From Roseburia sp. (GTDB lineage: Bacteria; Bacillota; Clostridia; Lachnospirales; Lachnospiraceae): 64,000 nt of DNA. This document shows positions 27,069-35,347 of this stretch, in pieces (position 1 is the first letter of the stretch; each line of letters starts with the position of its first letter). A program made the position numbers and the translations under genes. The stretch is from assembly GCA_003483745.1 (NCBI GenBank), contig DMYD01000042.1, positions 15,225 to 79,224 on the forward strand, in the 5' to 3' direction. The notes beneath the pieces are model-generated. The model made no database searches. It was not told the DNA's origin and saw only the letters and a list, made by a program, of their open reading frames with translations.

Positions 27069-27878
27069 ATGGGCGAATTGATCATATGCAACCAGCAGTT
27101 AGCAGCGATGCCCTATTATATCGATAATGTGTCATTAAATGTTTATTCGCTGGACGAACTATGTTATTATATCAAAAATAATACCTGTCTTTTGGATGCA
27201 GATTTTATGGATGATGAATTGTGTGACTGGGTGGAAAACGAGCTGCATATGCCAGAAACGGCACATAATCTTAGAAATATCAAGGCTGGTGGAGGGGTTT
27301 TATCGGAATTTACCGGCTGCCTAATGTCTGCATGCGGTTATTGTACACCGGAGGAACAAAAGCAGATCAGGAACACACTTCAGGAAATGGAACACAAGTC
27401 AGCATTTGAATGCGGGAAAATCAAAGCTGACCGTTATCTTGAAAATCAAAAATATATCAACAGTATCGTGGAGTACAGAAAACTGCTGCAGTCGAAAGAA
27501 AATGAAATGCCGCAGATGATCGGTGCGGTATGGCACAATCTAGGTACTGCATATGCAAGGCTGTTTTTGTTTGAGCAGGCAGCGGACTGTTATGCAAGAG
27601 CATACGAAAAAAATGGTAATAGGGAGTCGTTGAAAGAGTGCCTGATGGCATACCGATGTAATTACGATGATCGTGCATTTGAACGCAGAGCGGAATATTT
27701 TAAAGTTACAGCGGAGGAAACAAAAAAGATTGCGGATGAATTGAGCAGCTGCAGTAGAAGTGATGCAATATGTCAGTTTGAGGCAAAGCTTGATGAGTGG
27801 GATCCCGGAAATGAAAACTTGTGGGAGATACAGCTTGAGGAATGGAAAAAACAGTACAGGAAGGATTGTATGGTATAA
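27069..27878 (+). CDS. TPR-containing protein of unknown function
   Basis: This is a 269-residue cytoplasmic protein. The N-terminal ~110 residues form an unassigned helical region beginning N-Q-Q-L-A-A-M-P-Y-Y-I. The middle contains a clear TPR-like pair (A-V-W-H-N-L-G-T-A-Y-A-R-L-F-L-F-E-Q-A, then C-Y-A-R-A-Y) near residues 156-180. TPR repeats normally mediate protein-protein contact. CAGGAGAGA precedes the ATG, and the stop codon abuts the ATG of the next gene, so translation is coupled. By position it belongs to the same machine as the two genes upstream. Confidence 0.75.
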   Translation: MGELIICNQQLAAMPYYIDNVSLNVYSLDELCYYIKNNTCLLDADFMDDELCDWVENELHMPETAHNLRNIKAGGGVLSEFTGCLMSACGYCTPEEQKQIRNTLQEMEHKSAFECGKIKADRYLENQKYINSIVEYRKLLQSKENEMPQMIGAVWHNLGTAYARLFLFEQAADCYARAYEKNGNRESLKECLMAYRCNYDDRAFERRAEYFKVTAEETKKIADELSSCSRSDAICQFEAKLDEWDPGNENLWEIQLEEWKKQYRKDCMV

Positions 27879-29045
27879 ATGAAATTTTTTGACAGATGGA
27901 AAAAACGCAGTTTTGAAGAGAAAATGGATGATCTGAACCAGACTGTGCTGACGGAAAACAACATAAAAGATCCAAAACAGGTGGAACAGTATGCTGTGGA
28001 ACGGTTAGAGCAGATGATTGATATCACAAAGGAAATTGAGGAAGAAAAGTCAGAGTACCGCACGGTCACATCTTATCTGAATGATGTTCAGAAATTAGAA
28101 GATCTTCCAGATCCTGAAAAGAAAAAAATTGCAGATGTGGCACAAAATGTTGTGCAGTTAAACAGTGCAAGAAACGTGTTCCTGAATTCCGAAAAAAAAC
28201 TGACAGATGCGCAGTTTGCACAGCTTGAACAGGAAGAAAAAACCATGCCGGAAGCGATCAAACGTCTCAGCTCAAATGAACTCTATCAGGATACGATAAA
28301 AAAAGATATGAAGTACCTTGAACGGGAAAAATCAAGATGGCTTTTACACCGCGAATATCTGATGCACCAGCAGAAGAGTTTAAAGAATTTATTATATATC
28401 ATTCTTGCGATTGTGGCTGCAGTGGCAGTTACACTTATCACGTTACAGATCGGATTTAAGGTAGATACTTATTATGCCTGGATGATACTTATTTTTGCAA
28501 CTGCAGTGGCAGTGTGTGCGGATTATTTAAAAATGCTGCACAATGATTCGGAGATAAAACTGGCGGAACGGAGCGCAAACAAGGCGATTCTTTTACTTAA
28601 TAAGGTAAAATTTAAATACGTCAATATTACGAATGCAATTGATTATGCCTGTGAAAAGTATCATGTAAGAAGAGCCTCAGAATTGAATCAGCTGTGGCAG
28701 TATTATATGGATGCAGTGCGGGAACGTGAAAAATATCAGCGCACGAATGAAGATCTTGAATATTTTAATGGCAGACTGGTACGGGCATTGAATCAGTATC
28801 AGTTATATGATACACAGGTCTGGATCACGCAGGCAGCGGCATTGATCGATCCAAAAGAAATGGTTGAAGTCAAGCACGGACTGATCCTGCGCAGACAGAA
28901 ATTAAGAGACAGGATTGAATATAATGTTGAAGAAATGAAAAAACAAAGGGAAGAAGCATTAAAACTTTCATCAAAGGCTGGAAGTATGAAACCGCAGATT
29001 GATGAGGTCATCAATGCAATTGACCGGTTGATGGAGACTATGTAG
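27879..29045 (+). CDS. Membrane coiled-coil protein of unknown function
   Basis: This 388-residue protein has a long N-terminal charged helical region (about 1-165), two adjacent membrane helices (roughly 168-188 and 194-212), and a second long coiled-coil region to the C-terminus. This makes a helical hairpin through the membrane with both arms in the cytoplasm. It starts directly after the stop of the TPR gene and ends the operon. In a complex with the solenoid, ATPase-like and TPR proteins it would be the membrane anchor; this is inference. A strong bidirectional terminator follows. Confidence 0.75.
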   Translation: MKFFDRWKKRSFEEKMDDLNQTVLTENNIKDPKQVEQYAVERLEQMIDITKEIEEEKSEYRTVTSYLNDVQKLEDLPDPEKKKIADVAQNVVQLNSARNVFLNSEKKLTDAQFAQLEQEEKTMPEAIKRLSSNELYQDTIKKDMKYLEREKSRWLLHREYLMHQQKSLKNLLYIILAIVAAVAVTLITLQIGFKVDTYYAWMILIFATAVAVCADYLKMLHNDSEIKLAERSANKAILLLNKVKFKYVNITNAIDYACEKYHVRRASELNQLWQYYMDAVREREKYQRTNEDLEYFNGRLVRALNQYQLYDTQVWITQAAALIDPKEMVEVKHGLILRRQKLRDRIEYNVEEMKKQREEALKLSSKAGSMKPQIDEVINAIDRLMETM

Positions 29046-29114
29046 ATCTTTATTCATGGCGGCAGGACTGTCTGTAAAATGTGTGATCTGTATTTTACAA
29101 AGGATTTAAGTATG

Positions 29115-29161
29115 AAATACTGCGTGCAACAAGCAAAAAATGGCGGTTGCACGCAGTATTT
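29115..29161. terminator. Bidirectional Rho-independent terminator
   Basis: AAATACTGCGTGCAAC at 29115-29130 pairs perfectly over 16 bases with 29146-29161. It lies between the convergent four-gene operon and the cotJ operon and can serve both, although the T-tracts are short. Confidence 0.8.
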
Positions 29162-29186
29162 GTTTGGTCAGCTATTTATGAATGAA

Positions 29187-29798
29187 CTATTGTTTGCCGC
29201 ACCCCGGATCAAATTCCGGATTGCACATATAAAAGTTTTTGCTGTCGAGTTCTTCCTGAACCAGACGGAGTCCTTCACCGAAACGCTGGAAATGAACGAT
29301 TTCACGCTGACGCAGGAAACGGATCGGTTCACAGACTTCCGGATCTTTTACCAGACGTAAGATGTTATCATAGGTAGTGCGTGCTTTCTGTTCTGCAGCC
29401 ATATCTTCAAACAGATCAGTGATCGCATCGCCTTTACTCTGGAATTCACAGGCATTAAACGGAATACCACCGGCTGCCTGCGGCCAGATCCCGGCCGTGT
29501 GATCGACATAGTAAGGAGCGAAACCGGCGGACTCAAGTTCTTCGGCACTTAAGCCTTTGGTAAGCTGGCGGACGATGGCGGCGATCATTTCGAGGTGCGC
29601 TAATTCTTCCGTCCCAATATCCGTTAACAACCCCACTACCTTATTATACGGCATACTATATCTTTGTGACAGATAACGGAACGATGCGGCAGCCTCCCCG
29701 TCTGGTCCTCCATACTGGCTGATGATGATTTGAGCAATTTTTGCATTTGGTCTGGTAATGTTGACGGGAAACTGTAAACGTTTTTCATAATTCCACAT
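29187..29798 (-). CDS. cotJC: Manganese-catalase-like spore coat protein CotJC
   Basis: This 203-residue ferritin-like protein of the Mn catalase family is a spore coat component in Bacillus and clostridia. Di-metal ligand motifs are visible: an Ala-rich helix with E-A-A-A-S-F-R-Y near residue 35, E-E-L-A-H-L-E near residue 69, and a second pair (A-A-E-Q-K-A-R near 134, then R-E-I-V-H-F-Q-R near 165). The N-terminus W-N-Y-E-K-R-L-Q-F-P-V is typical of CotJC. Its ATG shares one base with the stop of cotJB, with AAGGAGGTG upstream inside cotJB. It may detoxify peroxide in the coat or serve only as structure. Confidence 0.93.
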   Translation of the reverse strand: MWNYEKRLQFPVNITRPNAKIAQIIISQYGGPDGEAAASFRYLSQRYSMPYNKVVGLLTDIGTEELAHLEMIAAIVRQLTKGLSAEELESAGFAPYYVDHTAGIWPQAAGGIPFNACEFQSKGDAITDLFEDMAAEQKARTTYDNILRLVKDPEVCEPIRFLRQREIVHFQRFGEGLRLVQEELDSKNFYMCNPEFDPGCGKQ

Positions 29799-30070
29799 TA
29801 ACAGTCACCTCCTTCCCATGGCCATGGATCCGATGCCCAGCGCCAGTAATTATCAGGATTTGCGGTATCGATGGTAAGTGGAGTATAATTTTGTGCATAC
29901 GCGCGCAGCGCAGTACGTCTTAAGTCAGCATAATGATTGAAAAATTTTAAAGCATCTTCATCATCTGGATGCGTGTCAAGATATTCTGTAATTTCTACGA
30001 CAGCAAAGCTGACCATGTCGATCCAGTGAAGAAGCTGTGATTGATTCATCTGACTGATCATCATCGGCAT
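29798..30070 (-). CDS. cotJB: Spore coat protein CotJB
   Basis: This is a 90-residue protein with the features of CotJB: L-L-H-W-I-D-M-V-S-F-A-V near residues 13-24, Y-L-D-T-H-P-D-D near 31-38, and a Trp-rich end (Y-W-R-W-A-S-D-P-W-P-W-E). It is a small coat protein of unknown biochemical role, found between CotJA and CotJC. AAAGGAGGTAG precedes the ATG. It overlaps cotJA by 10 bases and cotJC by one, so the three are translationally coupled. Confidence 0.93.
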   Translation of the reverse strand: MPMMISQMNQSQLLHWIDMVSFAVVEITEYLDTHPDDEDALKFFNHYADLRRTALRAYAQNYTPLTIDTANPDNYWRWASDPWPWEGGDC

Positions 30071-30354
30071 CTACCTCCTTTTGCAGCTAAAAATGGTTTA
30101 TCCAGTTCTGGAAAAATAGTCCCGGCACTGAGTGAACGATCCGGTTCATAAACAGTAGAAAAATGCTGCCAGGGGACGTATGCCATGGCGAGTACATAAT
30201 CAGAAATGGTTCTTATATTTTCTGAACAGGAAACAGAATCTGCACAGGGCGCAGATTCTGTGCAAAAGTCCAGACCTGCACGGTGTGCAGGATGTGAAAC
30301 AGATAAACGGTCGCAGGAACGATTGCTGTTCCCGGATATAGGATAAGGTCTCAT
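30061..30354 (-). CDS. cotJA: Spore coat associated protein CotJA
   Basis: This 97-residue protein ends in the CotJA signature A-Y-V-P-W-Q-H-F-S, then Y-E-P-D-R-S-L-S-A-G-T-I-F-P-E-L-D-K-P-F. The first ~50 residues, with several Cys, are longer and less conserved than in Bacillus CotJA. In Bacillus it is needed for assembly of CotJC into the coat. AAAGGA lies upstream of the ATG. It is first in the cotJ operon, behind a promoter of sporulation type. Confidence 0.9.
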   Translation of the reverse strand: MRPYPISGNSNRSCDRLSVSHPAHRAGLDFCTESAPCADSVSCSENIRTISDYVLAMAYVPWQHFSTVYEPDRSLSAGTIFPELDKPFLAAKGGRCR

Positions 30355-30387
30355 AATAAGTTTTTCCTTTCAATATCAGGTTTACAG

Positions 30388-30416
30388 TAAGATATGTAAA
30401 AATGATGATTTTGGTT
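30388..30416 (-). promoter_or_regulatory. Sigma-K/E-like sporulation promoter of cotJ
   Basis: On the minus strand CATATCTTA (complement of 30388-30396) fits the mother-cell -10 form CATAnnnTA. AACC (complement of 30413-30416) lies 16 bases upstream, matching the short AC-type -35 of sigma-K. A sigma-E reading is also possible. No sigma-A promoter was seen in this leader. Confidence 0.5.
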
Positions 30417-30570
30417 CATTTAACAGACTTCATATAAAAAAGTTAAAAATGCGTATTATCAAATCGAAAAAGAGTGAAAAAAATCTAAAAAATGTTGAAA
30501 AATATCAAAATAAGTATAAAATAAAAGATATTGGTATTAAAACAGCAGAGTACAGAGAAGGGGAATTAGA

Positions 30571-31887
30571 ATGAAAAAAAGATTCGTTGCAGGAATGCTG
30601 TTTATGACGGTCTTGTGTATGGCGTTCGGAGGCTGTGGAAGTACAGCGGATAAAGAAAATGAAAAGAATGACGGTGCTGCGGAGTCAGTAATGCCGGGAG
30701 CGGAAGCATCTACGGAAATGGCTGCGGGAGATACCGATACAGATAATGGTGTAGTACAGCTGAAAGTCTGGTCAGAGGAAGATAATTTTGATATGTTAAA
30801 CCAGATGATAGACAGTTTTAAACAGAAATATGCCGGGGAGGCAAAGTTTGAGATAACATTGGAGCAGAATGCAGATTCTGATACAAAGGATGTCTTATTA
30901 GGAGATATTCATAATGGTGCAGATGTTTTCTCGTTTGCGGATGACCAGCTTTCTGCAATGGTTGCAGCAGGTGCGTTATATCCGGTGCCAAATGCAGATG
31001 AGGTAAAGAATGCAAATTTAGAGGAGGCAGTTTCTGCTGCATCTATTAATGATACATTGTATGCTTATCCGATGACGGCAGATAATGGATATTTCCTTTA
31101 TTATGATAAAAATGTTCTTTCTGATACAGATGTTCAGACGATGGATGGAATATTAGCAGCGCTGGATGCTGCCGGTAAATCGTTTTCCATGGAGTTAAAT
31201 TCTGGATGGTATCTGTATTCGTTTTTTGGAAACACAGGTTTAGAGTTTGGTATCAATGATGATGGTGTGACAAACTATTGTAACTGGAATTCAACGGATG
31301 GAGCGATTAAGGGAATTGATGTAGCACAGTCTATTTTAAATATTACAACCAACCCGGCATTTATCAGTCAGCCGGATGGCGATTTTGTTACTGGAGTACA
31401 GAATGGTACGATCGGTGCCGGAATCAGTGGTGTATGGAATGCTGTTTCCATTAAAGAGGCTTGGGGAGACGGCTATGGTGCAGTAAAGCTTCCGACCTAT
31501 ACAGTAGCAGGACAGCAGATACAGATGTCATCCTTTACCGGATATAAAATGATGGGTGTGAATACGTATTCAAAATATCCGGAATGGGCTGCAAAATTAG
31601 CAGACTGGCTTACAAACGAGGAAAACCAGACCATTCGTTTTGAAGAGAGAAATCAGGGACCGTCTAATACCAATGCGGCAGCGTCGGATGCTGTAAAACA
31701 GGTACCGGCAATCCAGGCTGTTATTGCACAGTCTGAGTTTGGTAAACTGCAGCGTGTTGGAAACAGCTACTGGGATGCATGTTCTGCGTTTGGTGATACG
31801 ATGGCAGCTGGTAATCCATCCGGACAGGATCTGCAGGAAATTATGGATACGCTGGTTGACGGAATAACAGCATCCACAGCAAAATAA
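30571..31887 (+). CDS. Extracellular solute-binding lipoprotein (sugar type)
   Basis: This 438-residue protein has a lipoprotein signal peptide with the lipidated Cys at about residue 22 (F-G-G-C). An acidic linker follows, then a periplasmic-binding-protein fold of the maltodextrin type (L-K-V-W-S-E-E-D-N near residue 65; A-D-V-F-S-F-A-D-D-Q near 112). It would capture a sugar or oligosaccharide outside the membrane. No permease or ATPase is adjacent; instead a chemoreceptor follows after 23 bases. It may therefore pass the ligand signal to that receptor. The start follows GAAGGGG. Confidence 0.9.
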   Translation: MKKRFVAGMLFMTVLCMAFGGCGSTADKENEKNDGAAESVMPGAEASTEMAAGDTDTDNGVVQLKVWSEEDNFDMLNQMIDSFKQKYAGEAKFEITLEQNADSDTKDVLLGDIHNGADVFSFADDQLSAMVAAGALYPVPNADEVKNANLEEAVSAASINDTLYAYPMTADNGYFLYYDKNVLSDTDVQTMDGILAALDAAGKSFSMELNSGWYLYSFFGNTGLEFGINDDGVTNYCNWNSTDGAIKGIDVAQSILNITTNPAFISQPDGDFVTGVQNGTIGAGISGVWNAVSIKEAWGDGYGAVKLPTYTVAGQQIQMSSFTGYKMMGVNTYSKYPEWAAKLADWLTNEENQTIRFEERNQGPSNTNAAASDAVKQVPAIQAVIAQSEFGKLQRVGNSYWDACSAFGDTMAAGNPSGQDLQEIMDTLVDGITASTAK

Positions 31888-31910
31888 AGAACAGGAGGGC
31901 AGATCACATT

Positions 31911-33644
31911 ATGAAAAAACAGGGACGTTTCAGTACAAAAATGATCATATTGATTCCGGTGTTTGTTCTTGGAATTGTTTCTATTATATCAAGTATTCTG
32001 GCAGTAAGAAATATTCGTAAGGTTAACGCGAATGCGACACAGATTGCAAATGGTTATATGGTCTGTATCGCGGATTTGGGATCAATTCAGACAGAAACAG
32101 AAAAGATTCATCGGCTTGGATTGTCACACATTGTGGCAACAGATCTTGATTCGATGATCTCTCTTGTAGATGTCATCCGTTCAGAACAGACGGTACTTGA
32201 CGGTTATCTGTCAGATTTTGAGCAGTTCATAGATGATTCGGATCGTGAAAATTACGAGGCAATATTGTCAAATTATGAAGGTTTGAAATATGAAAATGCA
32301 AATCTTATGGCATACAGCGCAAATGGAAACAAAGAGGCTGCGTATGCTTTGGCAAACGGTGCAATTTCAGAGTATGCAGACAAGATAGATCAGAATATTA
32401 CAGCAATCCAGGAAGTGGTAAATAATAATGCAGATACGGCAAAGCAGCAATTGACCAAGGTATATAAGTATTCGTTGACGGTCAGCTTCGTTACAATTGC
32501 TGTCAGCATGGCATCTTTATTGTTTGCAGTATTTTCTGTACTGAAGATGGTAATTGTACCACTTTCCAAAACGAAGAATGAGATCAATGAGATTATTGAT
32601 GACATAGACAGAAGAGAAGGAGACCTGACCAGACGAGTAACCATTATGGAGAATCAGGAAGTGGCAGCAGTCGGCAGTGGCATTAACCTTTTCATGGGAA
32701 AATTACAGGATATTTTTAAAACGATCATTCATAATTCAAAACGTATGGAAACGGTAGTCAATGAAGTCCGTGAAAGTGTTATGACATCAAACAGCAGTGT
32801 GTCTGATCTGTCTGCATTAACGGAGGAACTTTCAGCTACCATGCAGGAGATGTCAGATAATGCCTCTTTGATCAATTCCAATACGGAATCTGTTGCGGGA
32901 GAGGTAAATCAGATTGCGGAGCGTACAACTGAGATTAATAATTATACGAAAGAAATGAAAGGTCATGCGGATTCCATGGAATCTGCTGCGCGTTCTAATA
33001 TGGAATCTACCGGCACGAAAGTCAATGAGATTCTTGAGGTATTAAACAGGGCGATTGAGGACAGTAACAGTGTAAATCAAGTAAATAGCCTGACGGATGA
33101 TATTTTGAATATTGCAAGCCAGACTAACCTGCTTGCATTAAATGCATCTATTGAAGCAGCCAGAGCAGGGGATGCAGGACGTGGCTTTGCAGTTGTTGCA
33201 ACAGAGATCAGTCAGCTTGCAGCTGCCAGCCAGGAGGCTGCAAACCGTATCCAGCAGATCAATAGTGTTGTAACTCAGGCAGTGCATAATTTAGCGGACA
33301 ATGCAAATGGACTGGTACAATATATGAATGAGTCGATTCTTCCAGAGTTTGAAGAATTCGTAACGGCCGGAAGTGAGTATAAAAATAAGGCGACCTACAT
33401 AGAGAGTGTCATGAACGAGTTTGAATCAAAGACAGATTCGTTGAAGAATACAATGGTTGAAATACAAAAGTCCATCAATACGATCGCACATGCCATCGAG
33501 GAGGGCGCAAAGGGAGTCAGCAATGCAGCAGACAGCACGCAGGTGCTGGTTACGGATATGGAAAATATCTCGAACCGTATGGATGAGAACTTTGAGATTG
33601 CAACCGATTTGAAGAAAGAAACTGCAATATTTAAAAAAATATAA
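31911..33644 (+). CDS. Methyl-accepting chemotaxis protein
   Basis: This 577-residue membrane receptor has a first helix at about 11-31, an external four-helix-type sensor region (about 32-180), a second helix near 188-210, a divergent HAMP-like linker, and a long signalling coiled coil. The hairpin tip that binds CheA and CheW is well conserved (I-A-S-Q-T-N-L-L-A-L-N-A-S-I-E-A-A-R-A-G near residue 403). CAGGAGGG precedes the ATG. It forms a pair with the sugar-binding lipoprotein upstream, suggesting taxis toward a sugar through the flagella encoded later in the window. The ligand is unknown. Confidence 0.94.
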   Translation: MKKQGRFSTKMIILIPVFVLGIVSIISSILAVRNIRKVNANATQIANGYMVCIADLGSIQTETEKIHRLGLSHIVATDLDSMISLVDVIRSEQTVLDGYLSDFEQFIDDSDRENYEAILSNYEGLKYENANLMAYSANGNKEAAYALANGAISEYADKIDQNITAIQEVVNNNADTAKQQLTKVYKYSLTVSFVTIAVSMASLLFAVFSVLKMVIVPLSKTKNEINEIIDDIDRREGDLTRRVTIMENQEVAAVGSGINLFMGKLQDIFKTIIHNSKRMETVVNEVRESVMTSNSSVSDLSALTEELSATMQEMSDNASLINSNTESVAGEVNQIAERTTEINNYTKEMKGHADSMESAARSNMESTGTKVNEILEVLNRAIEDSNSVNQVNSLTDDILNIASQTNLLALNASIEAARAGDAGRGFAVVATEISQLAAASQEAANRIQQINSVVTQAVHNLADNANGLVQYMNESILPEFEEFVTAGSEYKNKATYIESVMNEFESKTDSLKNTMVEIQKSINTIAHAIEEGAKGVSNAADSTQVLVTDMENISNRMDENFEIATDLKKETAIFKKI

Positions 33645-33685
33645 TGTTGGCAAGATATCTTAAATGAAAGAATAGCTGCGCAGCG

Positions 33686-33718
33686 CAGGGACAGGAGAAA
33701 AATCCTGTCTCTGTTTTT
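33686..33718 (+). terminator. Rho-independent terminator after the chemoreceptor
   Basis: AGGGACAGGA at 33687-33696 pairs with TCCTGTCTCT at 33703-33712, followed by GTTTTT. The stem nearly repeats that of the hydrogenase terminator. Confidence 0.88.
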
Positions 33719-33729
33719 GCTTTGTAAGC

Positions 33730-33758
33730 TTGTCAGCCGGAAGAAATTGTTATATAAT
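33730..33758 (+). promoter_or_regulatory. Sigma-A promoter of gltX
   Basis: TTGTCA at 33730-33735 and TATAAT at 33753-33758 are spaced by 17 bases. Confidence 0.72.
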
Positions 33759-33829
33759 GACGTGTACGGCGTTTGAAAATCTTTTCCAAATTATAAAACG
33801 GAAAGTAAAAATACAGGAGGAAACAAACA

Positions 33830-35281
33830 ATGAGCAAAGTAAGAACAAGATTTGCACCAAGCCCTACAGGAAGAATGCATGTGGGAAATCTGCGTTCTGC
33901 ATTATATGAGTTTTTAATTGCAAAACATGCGGGTGGAGATTTTATGCTTCGTATCGAAGATACGGATCAGGAACGTTTTGTTGAGGGTGCAGTTGATATC
34001 ATATATCATACATTGGAGGAGACAGGACTTGTTCATGATGAAGGACCGGATAAAGATGGTGGTTATGGTCCGTATGTACAAAGTGAGCGTATGAAGACCG
34101 GCATTTATATGAAATACGCAAAAGAACTGGTTGAAAAAGGTGAAGCATATTACTGCTTCTGTGACAAGGAACGTCTGGAATCTTTAAAGACAGAGGTGGA
34201 TGGCAAAGAAATCATGATGTATGACAAACATTGTCTGCATTTGAGTAAAGAAGAGGTGGAGGCAAATCTTGCCGCAGGCAAGCCATTTGTGATCCGTCAG
34301 AATATCCCGAATGAGGGAACAACGACATTCCATGATGAATTATACGGTGATATTACGGTAGATAATGCGGAACTTGATGATATGATTCTGATCAAATCCG
34401 ACGGATACCCAACCTATAATTTTGCAAACGTGGTTGACGATCATACCATGAACATCACACATGTGGTACGTGGAAATGAGTATCTTTCTTCTTCGCCGAA
34501 ATACCAGCGTCTGTATGATGCATTTGGCTGGGAGTCACCGGTTTACATTCATCTGCCGCTGATCACGGATGAAAACCACAAGAAGCTTTCTAAGAGAAGC
34601 GGACATTCTTCCTTCGAAGATCTGTTAGAGCAGGGATTTTTAAGTGAAGCAGTTGTAAACTATATCTCACTGCTTGGCTGGAGCCCGGAAGATAACAGAG
34701 AGATCTTTACTTTAGACGAACTGATCAAAGAATTTGATTACCACAGAATCAGCAAATCACCGGCAGTTTTTGATTACACAAAATTAAAATGGATGAATGG
34801 CGAATACATCAAAGCGATGGATTTTGACAGCTTTTATGAAAAAGCAGAGCCGTATATCCGCGAGGTAATCACAAAAGATCTTGATTTAAAGAAGATTGCT
34901 GCGATGGTAAAGACCAGAATTGAAGTATTCCCGGATATCAAAGATCATATTGATTTCTTTGAGGCACTTCCGGAATATGATGTAGCAATGTATACACATA
35001 AGAAGATGAAAACAAATGCGGAGACTTCCTTAAAAGTATTAAAAGATGTACTTCCTCTGTTAGAGGCACAGGAAGATTACAGCAATGATGCATTATATGC
35101 CACACTGTTAAAATATGTCGAAGAGACCGGCGTAAAGAACGGTTATGTCATGTGGCCGATCCGTACCGCTGTTTCCGGCAAACAAATGACACCGGGTGGC
35201 GCAACAGAACTGATGGAAGTACTTGGAAAAGAAGAATCCATCGCACGTATAAAAAAAGGTATTGAATTATTAGGGCAGTAA
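33830..35281 (+). CDS. gltX: Glutamate--tRNA ligase
   Basis: This class I aminoacyl-tRNA synthetase charges tRNA with glutamate. The HIGH-type signature is P-S-P-T-G-R-M-H-V-G-N at residues 10-20, and the KMSKS-type loop is K-K-L-S-K-R near residue 252. At 483 residues it is of normal bacterial length, with the helical anticodon-binding half complete. ACAGGAGG precedes the ATG. In many Firmicutes a non-discriminating form also charges tRNA-Gln; this cannot be decided here. Confidence 0.97.
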   Translation: MSKVRTRFAPSPTGRMHVGNLRSALYEFLIAKHAGGDFMLRIEDTDQERFVEGAVDIIYHTLEETGLVHDEGPDKDGGYGPYVQSERMKTGIYMKYAKELVEKGEAYYCFCDKERLESLKTEVDGKEIMMYDKHCLHLSKEEVEANLAAGKPFVIRQNIPNEGTTTFHDELYGDITVDNAELDDMILIKSDGYPTYNFANVVDDHTMNITHVVRGNEYLSSSPKYQRLYDAFGWESPVYIHLPLITDENHKKLSKRSGHSSFEDLLEQGFLSEAVVNYISLLGWSPEDNREIFTLDELIKEFDYHRISKSPAVFDYTKLKWMNGEYIKAMDFDSFYEKAEPYIREVITKDLDLKKIAAMVKTRIEVFPDIKDHIDFFEALPEYDVAMYTHKKMKTNAETSLKVLKDVLPLLEAQEDYSNDALYATLLKYVEETGVKNGYVMWPIRTAVSGKQMTPGGATELMEVLGKEESIARIKKGIELLGQ

Positions 35282-35292
35282 AAGTTTTTGTA

Positions 35293-35325
35293 GGCAGGGA
35301 GATTGTGAATTTCCCTGCCGTTTCA
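35293..35325 (+). terminator. Hairpin after gltX, possible terminator
   Basis: GGCAGGGA at 35293-35300 pairs with TCCCTGCC at 35312-35319. The tail GTTTC is only weakly T-rich, so readthrough into the helicase gene is likely. Confidence 0.5.
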
Positions 35326-35347
35326 AATCTATGAATTGAGGTAATCT

